Below are positions 1 through 7,528 of a stretch of DNA of 64,000 bases, piece after piece (the first letter of the stretch is position 1; each line of letters opens with the position of its first letter). The notes beneath the pieces were generated by a model. That model was given only the letters and a program-made list of their open reading frames with translations. It did not search any database and was not told the origin of the DNA. The stretch lies in assembly GCA_963783445.1 (NCBI GenBank), contig CAWANP010000013.1, positions 145,740 to 209,739 of the forward strand, read 5' to 3'. The DNA comes from CAWANP01 sp963783445 (lineage in GTDB: Bacteria; Chloroflexota; Anaerolineae; JAAYZQ01). The translations under genes and the position numbers were made by a program.

Positions 1-1238
1 CCAGCCGGCGGGTGCTTACCACTGAGCTGATCCGTGGCATCAAGATCACCGAGAAAGAGGAACTTGAAGCGGCAGAAGTTGACATTCCTTTTCTGCTTAG
101 CCAAGGGGTACGGGCGAATCTAAAGCAGCTCTTCGAACATGGCCTCTTCCATGCAGATCCGCACCCAGGCAACCTGCTCGTCCGTCCCGAAGATGGCACC
201 CTCGTATTCATCGACTTTGGCATGATGGGCATCATTCAACCCGAGCAGAAGCTGCGCATCCTCGAGATCTTTATCGATGTCATCAATCAGCGCCCAGAGA
301 ACCTCAAGGACAATCTGATTGCCCTCGGCTGCCTGAGACCGGATGCTCGTTGGGACGAGCTGGTACCCATCGCCAATGATCTTTTCAGAGCACTGTTTGG
401 CTCGGTCGACGGCCAGCATACCTTTCAGGATGTCACCAACAGCTTTGCTCCCTTGGTGTACGAGTACGAGTTCCGCATCCCGGTGGACTTTGCCTACATT
501 GTGCGGGCCATCATGACCCTCGAGGGCATCAGTCTACAACTGGTACCCGACTTTGACATCTTTGCTGTGTCCGCCCCTTATGCAGCCCGGATGATGCTGA
601 CTTTTCCCGATCCCAGCCTTCGCAAGCGCCTGCTGGACGAACTGGTGACCGAGGATGGGACGGTAGACTGGAAACGGCTTGACGATCTGGCGTCACTGGC
701 AGCACACGACACCAGCTTTCGCCTTGAGACCGAGGGATTGGTCGAACCAGCGCTGGACATGATCCTGTCGCCAGAGGGTGCAGGATTGCGAAGAGCGCTC
801 ATCGCCGATCTACTGCGCGCGCCAGAAAAGTCATCTGACAGGATCGAAGGATTGGCGCCACTGCTGACGACCGACCCCTCGTTCTCCGGTCGCGATATCA
901 TGGACCGGATGGTATCCTTTCTCCTGTCGCCGGAGGGCGAGGAGACGCGACTGCAACTGGCTGCCGGACTACGGGCCAACGGCAACGGAGGATTTGACCT
1001 TGTCCGTGTCATGGATCTGATCGGCATGGCTGGGCGTCTGCATCCGGAGTTTAACGCCAGAACACTGGCTCGTTCGCTGGGCGGGTACCTCTTCTCTGAG
1101 CAAGGGAAGCCAGCCCGCAACCAACTGGTGGAGGCAGGCGCAATAAAGGTGCTGGACGGCCTTGCCGGGCAACTGAATCGGCTAGCGCGACCGGCAGACA
1201 CCTCTCCTCGGAAAGTCGTGCTCACAGAAAAGGAATAG
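1..1238 (+). CDS. UbiB/AarF (ABC1) family atypical kinase, 5' end outside the window
   Basis: The frame is open from base 3, so the first GTG at base 12 is internal and the N-terminal part lies upstream of the window. About 411 residues are visible. The start of the visible part (VLTTELIRGIKI) matches the region before the catalytic loop in this family. Next come the catalytic-loop motif FHADPHPGN and the metal-binding VFIDFGMMG. After about residue 230 there is a long, mostly helical tail of low conservation, as in many bacterial members. The family is known for ATP-binding, membrane-associated proteins linked to quinone or lipid metabolism; the substrate cannot be read here. The cytochrome operon that follows has its own promoter, so the two are probably separate transcripts. 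Confidence 0.85.
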   Translation, partial: SRRVLTTELIRGIKITEKEELEAAEVDIPFLLSQGVRANLKQLFEHGLFHADPHPGNLLVRPEDGTLVFIDFGMMGIIQPEQKLRILEIFIDVINQRPENLKDNLIALGCLRPDARWDELVPIANDLFRALFGSVDGQHTFQDVTNSFAPLVYEYEFRIPVDFAYIVRAIMTLEGISLQLVPDFDIFAVSAPYAARMMLTFPDPSLRKRLLDELVTEDGTVDWKRLDDLASLAAHDTSFRLETEGLVEPALDMILSPEGAGLRRALIADLLRAPEKSSDRIEGLAPLLTTDPSFSGRDIMDRMVSFLLSPEGEETRLQLAAGLRANGNGGFDLVRVMDLIGMAGRLHPEFNARTLARSLGGYLFSEQGKPARNQLVEAGAIKVLDGLAGQLNRLARPADTSPRKVVLTEKE

Positions 1239-1678
1239 CCGCGTCGCCAACTTCCCTGCCTGGGGCCTCGCCTCGCTGCAAGCAAAGGCATCCCTCCCCC
1301 CTACCTCTAAAGAGGATCACGCCATCCTCCGACTGCTGTCAGGGCATGCTCCGTTTCACTCAGGATGACGACTGCCCGCGAGCGATTTTCTCCCACGTGG
1401 AATGGCGCCCCGCCCCATGCACCACTCAGGATGACGGCCTACCTGGTACGAGGGTTCTACCTCAAGCATAGACTCATTTTCCTCCTTTGAAGGGCCCCAT
1501 GGGCTAGACTCTACCAACGGTCCACCCGAAAGATCCCAGGTTCCCACCTGCCCTTAAATGGAGCTGAACGCCAGTTTATGCCGCTTGTGTTTTGGACCAG
1601 CTCGTGATATAATAGTCTGCGTCTTTCGTATCTACCCTGCAGTGCCGCATGGCGAGTGAAGGGAGGTCTACCGCAACG
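1239..1678. other. Intergenic region between the UbiB-like gene and the Rieske gene
   Basis: No convincing gene lies here. The region holds a consensus promoter near its 3' end (1585-1613). It also holds two copies of a short direct repeat, ACTCAGGATGACG, near 1360 and 1424. No terminator with a T-run was found after the UbiB-like stop codon. Confidence 0.6.
1585..1613 (+). promoter_or_regulatory. Sigma-70-type promoter of the cytochrome bc operon
   Basis: TTGTGT (1585-1590), 17 bp spacer, then a perfect TATAAT (1608-1613). Transcription would start near 1620, leaving a leader of about 60 nt before the Rieske start chosen at 1679. Confidence 0.75.
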
Positions 1679-2155
1679 ATGCCTGAAGAAGCCGTGGTCA
1701 ACGAGACACAGAAGGTCACCAGACGCGAGTTCATGCACTATGCCTGGATTGCCTCCATGGCTCTGTTCATGGTCGGGTCCGGGGGCGCGACACTGGCCTT
1801 TGCCTATCCCCAGTTCAAGGCCGGCGAGTTTGGCGGCGAGTTTTCGATGGGGCAAGTGGACGACTATGAGGTTGGGGCCCGTGTTCTCAATCGGGAGGGC
1901 AAGTTCTTCCTCGTACGTACAGCAGAGGGGTTCAGGGCCCTGTATCAGGTCTGTACCCACCTGGGCTGCCTGGTGCGCGAAATGGATGACGGTTATGCTT
2001 GCCCCTGTCACGGTTCCTTCTTCGCCCCTGACGGGACGCTCACCCGCTCGCCAGCTCCCAGGGATATGGACGAATTCGCTGTAACTATCACCGACGGTGG
2101 CGAGATTCTCGTCGATACGGGTTCGCTCACCAAAGGAGAGACCAGTTCGGTGTAG
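1679..2155 (+). CDS. Rieske 2Fe-2S protein of a cytochrome bc complex
   Basis: A 158-residue quinol-oxidase Rieske subunit. It has an N-terminal TRREF twin-arginine-like motif followed by one membrane anchor (about residues 20-43). The two cluster-binding boxes are CTHLGC (about 92-97) and CPCHGS (about 108-113), which give the 2 Cys + 2 His ligands and the stabilising disulfide. The start at 1679 is preferred over the upstream ATG at 1649 because GGGAGG lies about 12 nt before it, while 1649 has no ribosome site. It is first in an operon with cytochrome b and a diheme cytochrome c, so it should accept electrons from quinol outside the membrane and pass them to the cytochrome c. Confidence 0.92.
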   Translation: MPEEAVVNETQKVTRREFMHYAWIASMALFMVGSGGATLAFAYPQFKAGEFGGEFSMGQVDDYEVGARVLNREGKFFLVRTAEGFRALYQVCTHLGCLVREMDDGYACPCHGSFFAPDGTLTRSPAPRDMDEFAVTITDGGEILVDTGSLTKGETSSV

Positions 2156-2238
2156 CGCCAGCCGGCGCTCAACGGGTCAGCCCCAAGCCAGCCAGCGAAA
2201 GGGCGAATCCTGGCCAACGGAGACCGAGGGAGAGATAA

Positions 2239-3831
2239 ATGGCGGAAAGCGCAGAAGATAAGAAATCATTCGTTGACAAGGCCCGTGGCTCCACCAATGA
2301 ATGGCTGACATCGGTGCTAGCTGGTCTTAGCCCCAAAGATATGCGAGAGCTGTTCCGGGGAGACCCCCCGGGCCGGCCCAACCCACGCTACAAAATCCAC
2401 AACGTCAGTTTCTGGTTTCACATGAAGCCGCGCTGGTACCCAAAGAGCGTTACAAATATCACCTATACCTTCGCCCTGGGGTGGATCAGCGCCTTCCTGT
2501 CCATCGTGCTGGGCGTGTCCGGCTTCATCCTGATGTTCTACTATACGCCTTCCACAGGGCAGGCCTATGGCGACATCTTGAACATCCTGGGCAACGTCTT
2601 CTTTGGCAAGACGCTTCGCGACTTTCATCGGCTTGGGGCTGAGTTGATGGTTGCCGTCGTCATGTTGCACATGGTAAGGGTCTACTTTACCGCATCGTAC
2701 AAACAGCCCCGAAGCTTCAACTGGACGGTAGGAGTGGCGCTGCTGTTGGTGACGTGGCTGTTCAGCTACAGTGGGTATCTCCTGCCCTGGGACCAGCTTG
2801 CCTACTGGGCCGTCACCATCGGCGTGAGCATGGCTGGCTCGATCCCCGTGATTGGCGACCAGCTCTCGCTGATACTGCTCGGCGCCCCGGCTGTCGGGCA
2901 ACCCGCGTTGCTGCGCTTCTATGCTTTGCACGTCATCATCCTGCCCCTGGCCCTGATCTTTATTTTTGGGATCCACTACCACAAGGTCGTGCGCCAGGGC
3001 ATCTCGAAACCACCGTCCGTGGACGCAGGCGACAAACCAGACAAGGAGCGTGTCTCCTTTCTACCAGAAGTGTTCAGCCGAGAGGCACTCTGGGTGATTT
3101 TGGGCATGTTGGTCATGTTCGTTGCAGTTTGGACCTTCTTTAGCGCTCCGCTAGAGATGCACGCTGACCCCCAGGTCACGCCACTGCACTCGACCGCACC
3201 CTGGTACTTTCTCTGGATTCAGGGCCTGATCAAACTGCCCGACATCTTTGGCGGGATCATCGAAGGCAAGTTCATCTATGGCGTGGTCATCCCGGGCATT
3301 GTCATCGGACTGCTGGTCGCCCTGCCCTACCTGGACCGCGGCCCAGCCAGGCGCTGGAAGGACCGCAAAGGGATGATCGCCATCGGCGTTGTAGCCCTTA
3401 TCCTGTGGGTGATTCTGACCTACATGGGCACGCCGGCCTACAAAGCCAAGGCATCGGCAGCGGAGGAAATTGCCCTCGAATTCGTTCCCTATGACCGCCA
3501 CGGAGAAATCAACGAGGTGCCCTGGGACCAGTTACTCGACGGAGACTATAGCACGGAAAACTTTGCCGAGAGTTCAGTCAGTGCAGCGGATACCGCACAC
3601 GGCGGGGCGGGTAGTGAAAAAGCTCCTGAACAACTGATCGAGTTCATGACCGACCTGTCCAAAGCCGTGGAGCACGAGAAAGACGAGCTGCCCGGCGGCG
3701 TGGCAACGGTGAGCATCAAGATCTGGCAGCGGGAGCTAAAACGCGTCGACATCAAGATCACATGGCAGGAAGAGAGCGAGCAAGCGTTCTTCCAGCACAC
3801 GTACATCCACCGGGCTTCTGCGCCGCACTGA
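2239..3831 (+). CDS. Cytochrome b, b6 plus subunit-IV type fusion with a hydrophilic C-terminal tail
   Basis: A 530-residue membrane protein. The heme-ligand histidines form one H-x13-H pair (in FHRLGAELMV...LHM) and one H-x14-H pair (in LHVIILPL...GIHYH). The second spacing is the cytochrome b6 type, not the mitochondrial x13 type. The cysteine that binds heme c-n in b6 has no counterpart in the NITYTFALGW segment. A subunit-IV-like half follows, with APWYFLW in place of PEWY at the quinol site. Beyond the last helix (about residue 405) lies a charged tail of some 125 residues that I do not recognise. The start has GGGAGAG a few bases upstream. It lies between the Rieske and cytochrome c genes in one operon. 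Confidence 0.92.
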   Translation: MAESAEDKKSFVDKARGSTNEWLTSVLAGLSPKDMRELFRGDPPGRPNPRYKIHNVSFWFHMKPRWYPKSVTNITYTFALGWISAFLSIVLGVSGFILMFYYTPSTGQAYGDILNILGNVFFGKTLRDFHRLGAELMVAVVMLHMVRVYFTASYKQPRSFNWTVGVALLLVTWLFSYSGYLLPWDQLAYWAVTIGVSMAGSIPVIGDQLSLILLGAPAVGQPALLRFYALHVIILPLALIFIFGIHYHKVVRQGISKPPSVDAGDKPDKERVSFLPEVFSREALWVILGMLVMFVAVWTFFSAPLEMHADPQVTPLHSTAPWYFLWIQGLIKLPDIFGGIIEGKFIYGVVIPGIVIGLLVALPYLDRGPARRWKDRKGMIAIGVVALILWVILTYMGTPAYKAKASAAEEIALEFVPYDRHGEINEVPWDQLLDGDYSTENFAESSVSAADTAHGGAGSEKAPEQLIEFMTDLSKAVEHEKDELPGGVATVSIKIWQRELKRVDIKITWQEESEQAFFQHTYIHRASAPH

Positions 3832-3864
3832 TCTGACAGGGAACTCGAAGAGGAGAACGGGCCA

Positions 3865-4623
3865 ATGAATGTAGTGAGAAACCTAGTCATCGGAACCATT
3901 GTCGCCGTGGTGGTGACCGCCCTGCTTCTCGTCGTCTTTTTGGGCGAGCCAGCTCGCATGAAAGAAGAGACGAACGCGCAGCTCGGCGAAAGCATCGCCC
4001 GCGGAGCCTTGAACTACGATGCCTACTGCGGCGGGTGTCATGGCCAGCGAGGAGAGGGACTGGCCGGCATCTACCCGCCATTAAACGTTGAGGATTTGTG
4101 GACCGGCCGTGAGGATATTGCCTTCTATGGGACCTTTGAGGACTATGTTCAGCTCAACATCTCGGCCGGCCACCCAGCTTCGCGGATGCCCTCCTGGTCA
4201 ACAGAGTTTGGCGGGCCCTTGCGCGAAGACCAGATCATGGACCTGACCAACTATGTCCTGAACTGGCAGGGGCCGCAACCACCAGGGGCGCGCGTGGAGT
4301 TGGTAGGACCGGAACCGACCAAGCCACCCCAAGGAACCCCGGGAGTGGTCGTGACGACCCCTGAGGCTCCACCTGGAGCGGGTGATGCAGCCAAAGGAGA
4401 GCAGATCTTTGTCCAGAACTGCTCCGCCTGCCACGGCGCCAGCGCCGAGGGCGGCGCCTTGGGGCCAACGCTGGTCACCGCCGATCAAGCAGCCAAGGAC
4501 GACGAGTTTTTCCGGGAGACCATCGCCAACGGCCGGTCGGGTACTGCGATGCCTGCCTGGGGCGCCCTGCTAAGCGCCCAGGACATCGAGGACGCCATCG
4601 CGTTCCTGAGGTCAAAACAGTAA
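3865..4623 (+). CDS. Membrane-anchored diheme cytochrome c
   Basis: A 252-residue protein with one N-terminal anchor (about residues 6-27) and two c-type heme sites: CGGCH (residues 55-59) in the first domain and CSACH in the second. A Pro-rich linker (PTKPPQGTPG region) joins the two domains. Both domains have a downstream Met in a plausible sixth-ligand context (SRMPSW and TAMPAW). It is the last gene of the Rieske/cytochrome b operon and is followed by a strong terminator. By position it should be the cytochrome c1 substitute that takes electrons from the Rieske protein. The terminal acceptor is not encoded here. Confidence 0.9.
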   Translation: MNVVRNLVIGTIVAVVVTALLLVVFLGEPARMKEETNAQLGESIARGALNYDAYCGGCHGQRGEGLAGIYPPLNVEDLWTGREDIAFYGTFEDYVQLNISAGHPASRMPSWSTEFGGPLREDQIMDLTNYVLNWQGPQPPGARVELVGPEPTKPPQGTPGVVVTTPEAPPGAGDAAKGEQIFVQNCSACHGASAEGGALGPTLVTADQAAKDDEFFRETIANGRSGTAMPAWGALLSAQDIEDAIAFLRSKQ

Positions 4624-4650
4624 GTATTCTATATCCGAGCTGAGTCAAAG

Positions 4651-4697
4651 AAGGCTTCAGCCGCGGGAGAGATCCCCAGTGCTGAAGCCTTTTGCAT
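4651..4697 (+). terminator. Rho-independent terminator of the cytochrome bc operon
   Basis: A perfect 11-bp stem, AAGGCTTCAGC (4651-4661) with GCTGAAGCCTT (4681-4691), followed by TTGCATT. A small GGG/CCC stem can form inside the loop. Confidence 0.75.
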
Positions 4698-4950
4698 TGG
4701 GCGGAGGAGAACGGAAGTGCTGTGGGTTGAAAGGATTGATCAGGCGCTTGGCGATGCCCGACACCTAGCGGCACCTGCCCGCCCGGCTGCGAGATGCACA
4801 TCGGTTCTTTGTTGACGGCAAGGGTACAAAGAGAGCCTCCAAGACGGCGGCTTGAGAGCGAGTTGGGCCCGCGCCTGCAACCGGGTCTAGCGCTCACAGC
4901 AGCCACGCTGTGAAGAAGGAGAAAAGAGGCATTTGCGAGGAGGATCGACG
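4698..4950 (+). other. Gap between the cytochrome terminator and the Cas4-like pair
   Basis: About 250 bp with no supported gene. There is a TTGACG at 4812-4817, but no -10 box at a usual distance. The GAGGAGG at 4937-4943 is the ribosome site of the next gene. Confidence 0.4.
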
Positions 4951-5202
4951 TTGAAGCGGGACCGCGTGATCCGCGCCAGTGAGATCGGCCAATATCGTTA
5001 CTGCGCCAGAGCCTGGTGGTTGGGTCAGGTGATGGGCTACCAGTCCACGAATGTGGAGGCGATGCGCCGGGGTGAAGACCAGCACCGCGCCCACGGACGA
5101 GGTGTGGTACGATACCACCGGTTGCGCTGGCTGGCCCTGGCTCTGCTTGGGTTGGCCGGAGCGGCCCTTGTGGCCTGGTTGCTCCTGGGCTCGGGGCTGT
5201 AG
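4951..5202 (+). CDS. Small membrane protein carrying the N-terminal cysteine segment of a Cas4/Dna2-like nuclease
   Basis: An 83-residue protein. Its N-terminus, ASEIGQYRYCARAWWLG, resembles the first helix and first iron-sulfur cysteine of Cas4-type PD-(D/E)XK nucleases. The C-terminus is one transmembrane helix (LRWLALALLG onward). The start is TTG at 4951 because GAGGAGG ends 7 nt upstream; the earlier TTG at 4933 would place that site inside the gene. The nuclease core itself is missing and is encoded by the next gene, whose ATG lies one base after this stop in another frame. The two products probably work as a pair. A frameshifted single gene is possible but less likely, because both halves end or begin with their own membrane helix. 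Confidence 0.7.
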   Translation: MKRDRVIRASEIGQYRYCARAWWLGQVMGYQSTNVEAMRRGEDQHRAHGRGVVRYHRLRWLALALLGLAGAALVAWLLLGSGL

Positions 5203-5203
5203 C

Positions 5204-5728
5204 ATGGCCATCTGGTTCCTCCTGGCTGCATTGGTCACGGGTGGGCTGGGCATCTGGCTGCTATTGCGCGCGAGGGTCGCCCGCCAGGAGACCGGCCTGC
5301 CCTTGGGTCGAGTGACCTACGTAGACACTGGAGCCTGGAACCGCTGCGAACGTCCCCTGTTCTCCAATCAGTACCGCTTGACTGGCCGGCCCGACTATTT
5401 GGTTCAGGGCTCAAAAGGCATGATCCCGGTGGAGGTAAAATCCAGCGCCGCCCCCAGAAGACCTTATGTGGCGCATGTCCTGCAGCTGGCAGCCTACTGC
5501 CTGCTGGTTGAGGAACAGGAAGGGCAGGCGCCCCCATACGGCATCATCAGGTACCGCGATCGCTCTTTCGAAATCGAGTTCAGCCACGGACTCCGTACCG
5601 AACTGCTGGACACCCTCGGTGCCATGCGCCGGGATCTGGGCGGCCAGGAGGTCGACCGGGATCATAGAGAGGCTGGACGCTGCCATGCCTGCGGCTACCG
5701 CGAACGCTGCGATCAACGACTGGCCTAA
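5204..5728 (+). CDS. Cas4/Dna2-like PD-(D/E)XK nuclease core with N-terminal membrane helix
   Basis: A 174-residue protein that starts with one membrane helix (MAIWFLLAAL onward). The nuclease core follows: GRPDYLV with the catalytic Asp, then PVEVKSS with the Glu-x-Lys, then the QLAAYCLL helix (QxxxY motif). It ends with three cysteines, CHACGYRERC, that match the C-terminal part of a Cas4 4Fe-4S site. The fourth ligand cysteine of Cas4 proteins would be supplied by the gene just upstream, whose stop codon is one base away, which suggests translational coupling. No CRISPR array or other cas gene is in the window, so a CRISPR role is not supported. Confidence 0.75.
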   Translation: MAIWFLLAALVTGGLGIWLLLRARVARQETGLPLGRVTYVDTGAWNRCERPLFSNQYRLTGRPDYLVQGSKGMIPVEVKSSAAPRRPYVAHVLQLAAYCLLVEEQEGQAPPYGIIRYRDRSFEIEFSHGLRTELLDTLGAMRRDLGGQEVDRDHREAGRCHACGYRERCDQRLA

Positions 5729-5797
5729 GGCTCCCATAGGCTGTCGTATCACCCCTTGGTGGACTGCCCCCATCCTTTCTAGGCGCTCGATCAGGAA

Positions 5798-5826
5798 TTG
5801 ACGCGGCACGAGAAGTATGCTAAGAT
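5798..5826 (+). promoter_or_regulatory. Promoter of the rluB-cmk-DUF512 operon
   Basis: TTGACG (5798-5803), 17 bp spacer, TAAGAT (5821-5826). The leader to the rluB start is about 100 nt. Confidence 0.65.
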
Positions 5827-5934
5827 CGATTCAGCCTGGGCATTGCGGGGAACCATCAATCTCAGCAAGAATGCGGCTGTCCGCCATCGTGGGGTAGAAG
5901 CCTGCAGTCTCACCCCGAGGAGAAAAGCAAACAC

Positions 5935-6714
5935 GTGTCAGAAGAATCCAAAGTACGGCTGCAAAAAGTCCTGGCCCACGCCGGTGTTGCCTCACGTCGC
6001 GAAGCCGAGGGTCTGATCCAGCAAGGCCGGGTATCCGTCAACGGCCAGACCGTGACCCAGATGGGCACAAAGGTGGATCCAAGTCGCGACGAGATCCGTT
6101 TCGATGGCCAGTCCATCCAGGTCGCGTCCCGCATGGTGTACATCATGCTCAACAAACCACAGGGCATCCTATCAAGCATGGAAGATGATCGGGGCCGACC
6201 TGCACTTGGAGACCTGGTGCAGGCACCCACACGGATGTACCCCGTGGGACGTCTCGATATTGATAGTGAAGGGCTTGTCCTGCTGACCAATGATGGCGAA
6301 CTGGCCAATCTACTCACCCACCCTCGGTACCAACATGAAAAAGAATACCGGGCGCTGGTCAACGGACGCCCGTCGAAAAAGACACTTGCCGCCTGGCAGC
6401 GAGGCATCATGCTCGATGGCCAACTCACGGCGCCAGCCAGGGTGGACGCCATCCGCCAAGAGAAAGACTCGACGTGGCTCAGGATCGCAATGCGCGAGGG
6501 ACGCAAGCGCCAGATCCGGCGCGTGGCGTCGATGCTGGGACACCCGGTGCGGGAATTGAAGAGGGTACGGATGGGACCACTATTCCTGGGCAGGCTGGAA
6601 GCTGGGCAGTGGCGCTATCTGACGAACAAGGAGATTGGCGACTTGGAGGTACTCAAGCGGCTGCCTTCCAAAGCCAAGACACGAAAGCCACGACGTCGCG
6701 GCTACACCCGTTGA
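5935..6714 (+). CDS. rluB: 23S rRNA pseudouridine synthase, RsuA/RluB family
   Basis: A 259-residue enzyme. It has an N-terminal S4 RNA-binding domain (VRLQKVLAHAGVASRREAE) and then the catalytic domain, with GRLDIDSEGLVLLTNDG containing the catalytic Asp. The motif EGRKRQIRR follows, and a basic tail ends the protein (KAKTRKPRRRG). This architecture isomerises a uridine in rRNA; RluB and RsuA cannot be separated with certainty here, though RluB is the usual form in Gram-positives and Chloroflexota. The GTG start at 5935 has GAGGAG about 12 nt upstream. It heads an operon with cmk, a common bacterial pairing. Confidence 0.9.
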   Translation: MSEESKVRLQKVLAHAGVASRREAEGLIQQGRVSVNGQTVTQMGTKVDPSRDEIRFDGQSIQVASRMVYIMLNKPQGILSSMEDDRGRPALGDLVQAPTRMYPVGRLDIDSEGLVLLTNDGELANLLTHPRYQHEKEYRALVNGRPSKKTLAAWQRGIMLDGQLTAPARVDAIRQEKDSTWLRIAMREGRKRQIRRVASMLGHPVRELKRVRMGPLFLGRLEAGQWRYLTNKEIGDLEVLKRLPSKAKTRKPRRRGYTR

Positions 6715-6766
6715 TAGGTGCTCAACCGCCGCTGCAGCAGCGCCAAGGGGGGCAAGGAGCTAGAGA

Positions 6767-7459
6767 TTGACGCAGCCTTTGACCATTGCCATAGATGGGC
6801 CAGCAGCATCCGGCAAGAGCACGATCGGCAGGCTGCTGGCCGATCGCCTGAATTTCGTTTACTTTGATACCGGGGTGATGTACCGAGCTGTGACACATGC
6901 CGTCCTGGATCGGGGCGTGCCCATTGAAGATGAGGCCGGTGTCACCGCACTGGCGGAAACGCTGGCCATCGACATCGTGCTGCCAACTGTGGATGATGGC
7001 CGCCAGTACACCGTACTGGCTGACGGTGACGACGTGACGTGGGCGATCCGGCGGCCGGATGTGGACCGTGGCGTGTCGCCGGTGTCAGCTTACGCTGGCG
7101 TCCGAGCGGCACTGACCGCCCAGCAGCGCCGCATCGGCCAAAGGGGCCGGATTGTAATGGTAGGCCGCGATATCGGCACGGTGGTGCTGCCGGATGCCGA
7201 TCTCAAGATCTATCTGGACGCCACGGTGCAGGAGCGTGCCTGGCGACGCTATCAGGAAGTGATGGAGAGAAAAGAACCGGTCGACTATGATGCCGTCTTG
7301 GCCTCAATGCGGCGGAGGGACAAGATCGACAGCAGACGTGCCCTGGCGCCACTGCAGGTAGCTGACGATGCGGTCGTCCTGGACACCACAGGCATGGACG
7401 TACAGCAAGTTGTGAAAAAGATCGTGAACCTGGTTGAGGGCTGGAACAAAGGCGAGTGA
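6767..7459 (+). CDS. cmk: Cytidylate kinase
   Basis: A 230-residue P-loop kinase that phosphorylates CMP/dCMP. The Walker A motif is DGPAASGKST near the N-terminus. FDTGVMYRAVT and VGRDIGTVVLPDA are the nucleotide-monophosphate-binding signatures of the family. RRRDKIDSRR is the usual lid/Arg region. The TTG start at 6767 has AAGGAG 7 nt upstream. It lies 52 bp after rluB and is probably co-transcribed with it. Confidence 0.95.
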   Translation: MTQPLTIAIDGPAASGKSTIGRLLADRLNFVYFDTGVMYRAVTHAVLDRGVPIEDEAGVTALAETLAIDIVLPTVDDGRQYTVLADGDDVTWAIRRPDVDRGVSPVSAYAGVRAALTAQQRRIGQRGRIVMVGRDIGTVVLPDADLKIYLDATVQERAWRRYQEVMERKEPVDYDAVLASMRRRDKIDSRRALAPLQVADDAVVLDTTGMDVQQVVKKIVNLVEGWNKGE

Positions 7460-7528
7460 CCAGGTAGCACGGCTGTACTGCGCCTGGGCTCTTGCGTTGC
7501 TCAGGCGTTTTTGGTAGGGAGAGGTCAA

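Noticed and set aside
2317..2982. Long minus-strand frame inside the cytochrome b gene
   Set aside because: Composition is that of an antisense shadow; the plus-strand gene is certain.
4812..4840. TTGACG as a promoter for the Cas4-like pair
   Set aside because: No -10 box at 16-18 bp.
4951..5728. Cas4-like genes as part of a CRISPR-Cas locus
   Set aside because: No repeat array and no other cas gene in the window; the proteins have membrane helices that Cas4 lacks.
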